Assembly (NCBI GenBank): GCA_031269345.1
Contig: JAISZH010000101.1
Span: 1-45,244 of the forward strand
DNA: 45,244 nucleotides
Source of the DNA: Desulfovibrio sp.
GTDB lineage: Bacteria; Desulfobacterota; Desulfovibrionia; Desulfovibrionales; Desulfovibrionaceae
Direction of reading: 5' to 3'
The translations under genes and the position numbers were made by a program. The notes beneath the pieces are model-generated. The model saw only the letters and a program-made list of their open reading frames with translations, was not told the origin of the DNA and did not search any database. The first letter of the stretch is position 1. Each line of letters begins with the position of its first letter. This document shows, piece after piece, positions 40,210 to 45,244 of this stretch.

Positions 40210-41811
40210 CTACCTCTTCTCGAAGACCAGAAGATTTTCCACATGCGGGCTGTACGGGAACATGTCCAGAGGCAGGCTTTTCAACGCCCGCCAACGTCCT
40301 TTCAGACGCAAGGCGTCACGCGCCTGGCTTGCCGGGTTGCAGGAAACGTAAAGCAGGCGACGGGCCGGCACGGCAAGCAGCAATTCGATGAGGGCATCGG
40401 GCAGCCCGAAACGCGGCGGATCCGCAACGACGATGTCCGGAGCGGGCAAATCGCGCATCGCACCGGGAAAATTCAGATCACAGACATGGAAAAAACAGTT
40501 TGACAAACCCATAGCTCCGGCATTTTCCCGGGCACAGGCCACCGCTTCGGGCGAGACCTCCACACCGTGGACGGTGGCCACAGACCTTGCCAGAAACATG
40601 GCTATACAGCCGACCCCCGAGAACAGATCCCAGACAATATCCGTAGAACGCGCCTTTGCCTGCTCGGCGACAAGTTCGAAAAGACGCAGCGCAACTTTTG
40701 TGTTCGTCTGCATAAAGACATTGTACGAGGCTTTTGCCGTCACATGCCCAAAAGATTCAAGATAGGCATCAGAGCCAAAGCCTTGCACTTTTTTTTCTCC
40801 ATAGGCGATATCCGAAAGCGCGCGACGTTCCGTATGCACAAAACCCGTCAGGGCAAAGCGATCCATCAGCCGTTCCCCCAGCATGCGCAGTCTCTCAAGC
40901 CGGGTAAGGCGTCGGTATGCGCTGTCCCCTGCCGCGTTTGGCGCGCCTGCCTGCCCTGCCTTGTCCCGAGCCAGATGGTCTGATCCGCTGATAATCTCAA
41001 TCAGCAACTGCCGCCTGCCGTCTGGCATATATTCCGGACTGTGCGCCACCAGCCTGCGTAAATAGCCGGGATCGCCCCCCCCGGACAAAGCACTCTTACC
41101 GGCGGCATTACACGCAGGCTTACCCCAGGCTGGAATGCCGAGACGGTTTACCTCACGACGCACATAATCCAGCAGTTGCATTACAGGCACCTCTTGAGCT
41201 ACGCAATGCGTTGTCTCAATTAGTTCGCGTCCGTCTCTGCCGCGCAAGCCAAGAAGAATTCCTCTGTTTTCGACCGGAGTGAAGGCATAGGACACCTTGG
41301 CCCGCCAAGCGAGTTTGCGTGCCGAGGGTTCCACCGGGCTTATATCCCCGAGTTCGAGTTTGCCGATGCGCGAAAGGCATTGTCGCACATAATCGCGTTT
41401 CCACTCAAGGAGTGCCTGATAGGAGTAGTGCTGTAAAACGCAACCGCCGCAATCGCGTACATGTGGACACAGCGCGGGCACCGCATTCGGAGAGGGTTTC
41501 AATACGCTTTCAATGCGGGCATGCAGCAGATTTTTTTTAACGCCTGTTATCCTGGCCCGGACAATTTCCCCCGGCAGACCTTTATCCAAAAAAACCACCC
41601 GGCCTGAGCTACGCGCAATGCCTTCCCCTTTCACGCTCAGGTCGGAAATAAGCAGGTTCTCCAACATATCGCCAACGACCGGGGCAGGAGAAAACGCATT
41701 TTCCCGTCGCATACATGCCTCCGCGTCAAAATAAAAGCCGGCTTGTAGCCGGCCCCTTTGAGATATCACGCCTGTTGGCGTCCGCTCTCGCGGCCGCCAG
41801 AGCAATTTCAA
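40210..41811 (-). CDS. 23S rRNA (uracil-5-)-methyltransferase RlmD/TrmA family (start uncertain)
   Basis: TRAM-like N-terminus; CPHVRDCGGCVLQHYSYQALLEWKRDYV; DLFSGVGCIAMFLA; DIVVADPPRFGL; LLYVSCNPASQARD. Confidence 0.92.
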   Translation of the reverse strand: MKLLWRPRERTPTGVISQRGRLQAGFYFDAEACMRRENAFSPAPVVGDMLENLLISDLSVKGEGIARSSGRVVFLDKGLPGEIVRARITGVKKNLLHARIESVLKPSPNAVPALCPHVRDCGGCVLQHYSYQALLEWKRDYVRQCLSRIGKLELGDISPVEPSARKLAWRAKVSYAFTPVENRGILLGLRGRDGRELIETTHCVAQEVPVMQLLDYVRREVNRLGIPAWGKPACNAAGKSALSGGGDPGYLRRLVAHSPEYMPDGRRQLLIEIISGSDHLARDKAGQAGAPNAAGDSAYRRLTRLERLRMLGERLMDRFALTGFVHTERRALSDIAYGEKKVQGFGSDAYLESFGHVTAKASYNVFMQTNTKVALRLFELVAEQAKARSTDIVWDLFSGVGCIAMFLARSVATVHGVEVSPEAVACARENAGAMGLSNCFFHVCDLNFPGAMRDLPAPDIVVADPPRFGLPDALIELLLAVPARRLLYVSCNPASQARDALRLKGRWRALKSLPLDMFPYSPHVENLLVFEKR

Positions 41812-41828
41812 AGTGAAATTGCTCTAAA
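41802..41828. repeat. Palindromic hairpin repeat (family B), agagcaatttcaaagtgaaattgctct
   Basis: Perfect inverted repeat; core shared with 23816-23844. Confidence 0.8.
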
Positions 41829-42552
41829 GCCACTTGAACCAGTCGCGCCATGATCCTTCACGTTGTTTGCGCGTGTCCTCCGCTTCATTTTCTGTATTCA
41901 AAACAAAGGCAGCTTTGGATTTTTCTATGGCAAATTCATAGATTTCAGTAACATCTTGATATTTGTCTATGATTACTTTGTATCTCGCCAAGGCTGAGGC
42001 ATAACGGCCCATACGGTAATAAAAATCCGCGTAGAAAAGCTCGTGTTCGGCCATGAGTTTACGGCATTCCTTCATTTTTTCAGCGGATACCGCGGCATAT
42101 TCCGTATTTGGATAACTTTCGATCAGACGCTGAAAATAGGAATAAGCTTCGACAATAGGATCCGACGGTCGATCAATGGAGGGGTAGCCGTTCATGCTGG
42201 CCATGCCTATGTTGAACAGCACATAGGGAATTGCCTGATGCCTGGGATGCAAACTTTCAAATTCCTTATAGGCATCAACGGCCGCCGGCCATTCTTCATC
42301 TAAAAAATAGCAGTCCGCCAGGGAAAGCTCGGCTTCCACGGCATATGGGCTGAAAGGGAAAAGATCTTTCAATTTTGAGTAATATTTGCTCGCCCCTACG
42401 TAATTTTTGTCACGCATGGCGTCATTGCCGGCTTCGAAAAGCTCCTGAGCGGTATCTTCCCCTGGCGGCAGATAAAACCAGTCAATAATACCGCAGCCGG
42501 AAAGCAGGAAAACTATGATAAAAACGCCTAAAAACCGCGCCGGTTTATCCAT
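41824..42552 (-). CDS. bamD: Outer membrane protein assembly factor BamD
   Basis: Lipobox FLLSGCG; TPR-like AQELFEAGNDAMRDKNYVGASKYYSKLKDLFPFSPYAVEAELSLADCYFLDEEWPAAVDAYKEFESLHP. Confidence 0.9.
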   Translation of the reverse strand: MDKPARFLGVFIIVFLLSGCGIIDWFYLPPGEDTAQELFEAGNDAMRDKNYVGASKYYSKLKDLFPFSPYAVEAELSLADCYFLDEEWPAAVDAYKEFESLHPRHQAIPYVLFNIGMASMNGYPSIDRPSDPIVEAYSYFQRLIESYPNTEYAAVSAEKMKECRKLMAEHELFYADFYYRMGRYASALARYKVIIDKYQDVTEIYEFAIEKSKAAFVLNTENEAEDTRKQREGSWRDWFKWL

Positions 42553-43471
42553 GAGCGTGTTCCAGGTATGAATTGACCGCATTGGCGGCAGTTGCACCCT
42601 CACCGGCAGCCGTTATGATCTGGCGGCAGAGTTTGGAACGAATGTCACCCGCCGCGAAAACGCCGGGCAGATTAGTGCGCATCTCTGTGTCCGTTATTAC
42701 AAAGCCCTGTTCGTCGCGGGCGATTTCCGCAGGCAAAAACCGCGAGAGCGGCTCAAAACCCACAAAAACAAAAAGACCGTTCAAGGGCAGGAATTCTTCA
42801 TTGCCTGTGTCCAGTCTTTTGAGGCTGACCCCTTCCAGCTCTTTTTCCCCATGCAGGGCGGAAATTACGGTGCACATCTCAAAAACTACGTTTTTCACCG
42901 ACTTCAGCCTGTCCACGTAAAGAGGGACGGCCCGAAAGGAGTTTCTGCGATGGATAAGGTGCACCTTAGACACTATTTTGGTCAGATGCAGGGCTTCCTC
43001 CACGGCCGAATTGCCGCCGCCGGCCACTCCCACGACCTGTCCTCTGAAAAAATTCCCGTCACACATCGCGCAGTGGGAGATACCGCGGCCCAGCAGACGA
43101 TCTTCATTGGGCAGGCCAAGTTTACGGTGGCGAACGCCGGAACAGATGACAACGCTGTCAGCTTCCAGCCAGTCCTCGTCAACATGCAGCAGTTTGCGTT
43201 CTCCGTCAATTTTCAGTTCGGATATCTCGCCCTGAACTCGCGTCAAATTGGCGTAAGATTCCAGTTGATCCGAGAAAAGATCCGCCAATTCGTACCCTTT
43301 TATTCCCTTGGGAAAACCAGGATAGTTTTCCACCTCGCAGGTTTGCAATAAAAGGCCGCCGGGTGAAAGTTGTTCCGCTAATGCCGTCTTTATTCCAAAA
43401 CGTGCGAGATAGACGGCCGCCGTCATCCCGGCGGGCCCCGCTCCGACAACTACGGCCTCATAGCGTTTCAT
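42545..43471 (-). CDS. trxB: Thioredoxin reductase
   Basis: [52 protein letters not shown] (CxxC), [27 protein letters not shown]. Confidence 0.96.
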   Translation of the reverse strand: MKRYEAVVVGAGPAGMTAAVYLARFGIKTALAEQLSPGGLLLQTCEVENYPGFPKGIKGYELADLFSDQLESYANLTRVQGEISELKIDGERKLLHVDEDWLEADSVVICSGVRHRKLGLPNEDRLLGRGISHCAMCDGNFFRGQVVGVAGGGNSAVEEALHLTKIVSKVHLIHRRNSFRAVPLYVDRLKSVKNVVFEMCTVISALHGEKELEGVSLKRLDTGNEEFLPLNGLFVFVGFEPLSRFLPAEIARDEQGFVITDTEMRTNLPGVFAAGDIRSKLCRQIITAAGEGATAANAVNSYLEHAHG

Positions 43472-43794
43472 CCGGTCAGAACCTTATGGTTTATAATCTC
43501 CTTAAGATTGGCCTTGGACACCGCACCGGTGATCTGATCAACGATCTGGCCCTTGTCGAAGATGATCATGGTCGGAATGGCGCGTATGCCGTATTTGGTG
43601 GAGCTAACGGGATTTTCGTCCACATTGAGTTTATATACGGATATCTTTCCTTCGTATTCAGCACTTATTTCTTCTATCACCGGGCCAATCGAGCGGCATG
43701 GACCGCACCAGGACGCCCAGAAATCAACCAGAACCGGTAACGGCGATTGAATGACATCTTTTTCGAAATCGCCATCTGTCACCGCTTTTGACAT
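43468..43794 (-). CDS. trxA: Thioredoxin
   Basis: [47 protein letters not shown]. Confidence 0.97.
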   Translation of the reverse strand: MSKAVTDGDFEKDVIQSPLPVLVDFWASWCGPCRSIGPVIEEISAEYEGKISVYKLNVDENPVSSTKYGIRAIPTMIIFDKGQIVDQITGAVSKANLKEIINHKVLTG

Positions 43795-43933
43795 AGCACT
43801 CTCCTTCCAGCTTTAAAATTTACCCATTTGGTCCCGCCCTGAAACTTCCCCACAATAGTCGGCCAGCACTTCGCTGTCAACACAATTTCCCGGCTGGCTT
43901 CACGGCTGACAACGGCATTGCCCGCTTCCCATT

Positions 43934-45082
43934 TCAAAGGATGGTCTTGCCATCCGGAAGCCCAACCATCTGAGCTTCCTTTTTCGAACAATATCCGCCC
44001 TGCCTGCTCCGGAGCATGTCCTGAGGAACAGGAGTGCCGCGCGGCACGGCACGCATACCCAAACCGTGCTCATATCCCATATCGGCCAGCAGCAACCCCA
44101 GATAGGCGATCATCGCACCGTTGTCAGCGCACAATTCCAAAGGTGGGACATTGCACTCAAGGCCGCGTTCCGCTGCAATTCGCCCGACACTTAAGCGCAG
44201 CAGAGAGTTAGCCGCAACCCCGCCCGCCAGGATGATGCTCTGCATATCAGCATTTTCCCTTCTGCTCAGGGTCTGCTCTACCCTCAGACAGAGACAGTCA
44301 ACAACCGCCTGCCGGTAAGAAGCACAGGTATCCGCCAGGCATTGCCTCGTCTGCCTGTTCTGCGGCAGAGACAACTCCCCGTTTTGCACGTCAAAGGACG
44401 CTCTGAGTTCGGGATGCCGGGAAACATGGAGCCACATGGCGGTCTTCAAGCCGCTGAAACTGAAATCCAGATTGTCCTTTCCAGTATGCGGACGAGGGAA
44501 AAGCCCTGCTTGTACAACGCCATCCTGCGCCAGACGGTCTATGTGCCTCCCGGCCGGATACGGAAGGCCAAGCATTTTTCCGGCTTTGTCAAAGGCTTCC
44601 CCTGCCGCGTCATCGGAGCTTTTTCCCAGAACGGTGAATTTGTCCGGCCCCTCTACCCTGTATAGCAGGGTATGCCCACCTGAAACCAGCAGAGCCAATG
44701 CAGGCAGACTCAACCTGTTTTTCAAGCCGGCGGCGAAAACATGGGCGTGCAGATGGTTGATTCCTATAAAGCGCACGCCACTGCCCAGAGCGAAGGCTTT
44801 AGCGAAAGCGACGCCTACCAGAAGACTGCCGAGCAGCCCTGGTCCCCTGGCGGGAGAGACAAGCTCAATATCTTCCGCTCTTACCCCGGTGCGCTCAAGA
44901 AGGCGATCAAAGAGGCCGCCGATGTTTTTGGCGTGTTCACGCGAAGCGAGTTCAGGCACAACTCCGCCGAACAGAGCGTGCAGATCGTTCTGGCTCCACG
45001 TCTCCACCCCCAGGATTTCAGCGTCGGCGACAAGCGCCAGAGAGGTGTCGTCGCATGAAGTCTCTATTCCGAGACAAAGCAT
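43934..45082 (-). CDS. tsaD: tRNA N6-adenosine threonylcarbamoyltransferase
   Basis: MLCLGIETSCDDTSLALV; GINHLHAHVFAAGL; LLVSGGHTLLYRVEG; IILAGGVAANSLLR. Confidence 0.97.
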   Translation of the reverse strand: MLCLGIETSCDDTSLALVADAEILGVETWSQNDLHALFGGVVPELASREHAKNIGGLFDRLLERTGVRAEDIELVSPARGPGLLGSLLVGVAFAKAFALGSGVRFIGINHLHAHVFAAGLKNRLSLPALALLVSGGHTLLYRVEGPDKFTVLGKSSDDAAGEAFDKAGKMLGLPYPAGRHIDRLAQDGVVQAGLFPRPHTGKDNLDFSFSGLKTAMWLHVSRHPELRASFDVQNGELSLPQNRQTRQCLADTCASYRQAVVDCLCLRVEQTLSRRENADMQSIILAGGVAANSLLRLSVGRIAAERGLECNVPPLELCADNGAMIAYLGLLLADMGYEHGLGMRAVPRGTPVPQDMLRSRQGGYCSKKEAQMVGLPDGKTIL

Positions 45083-45244
45083 GGCAAAACCGGGCAGTGT
45101 ATCAATTCAGATTTTTGGAGCTTTGCCCAAACACCATCGGGAGTACGATAGTAGAGGCGTGACGTCGCACTGGAGCATTTTACCTTTGAGATGATGTATC
45201 CTGCCCTCTCCAGTCTACTCCCGCTCCGGCGTTTAACAGCGCAA

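Overview
The window looks like a chromosomal segment of a Desulfovibrionaceae-like bacterium (inferred from gene content; no search was run). Most of it is conserved core: nfnAB, aroQ-efp-ftsK-lolA, mutS, a HIT-family protein, hslV-ispE-tRNA-Gln(TTG), GT9-msbA-DUF374-lpxL, purQ, pyrG-kdsA-kdsC-lptC-lptA-lptB, a minus-strand rpoN-hpf-rapZ-EIIA(Man) block, an RlmD/TrmA-family methyltransferase, bamD, trxB-trxA and tsaD. The accessory material is concentrated in the first 12 kb. (1) A 3.4-kb cassette holds a HicAB module, whose hicA is broken by a 1-nt frameshift, plus a BsuBI/PstI-type restriction-modification pair. It is bounded by 37-bp direct repeats that are both fragments of hicB, arranged so that circularisation would rebuild a full-length hicB. 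(2) A hybrid histidine kinase carries a periplasmic CxxCH (heme-c type) sensor domain. (3) An IS4-family element with an apparent 11-bp GGG-N5-CCC target duplication is nested inside a hairpin-rich MITE-like element. (4) An IS630-like transposase remnant lies downstream of nfnB. Several intergenic regions carry families of modular hairpin repeats; one family shows compensatory stem changes. I see no CRISPR array, prophage or rRNA operon. The most plausible candidates for something undescribed are the split-hicB/R-M cassette and the covarying intergenic hairpin family.
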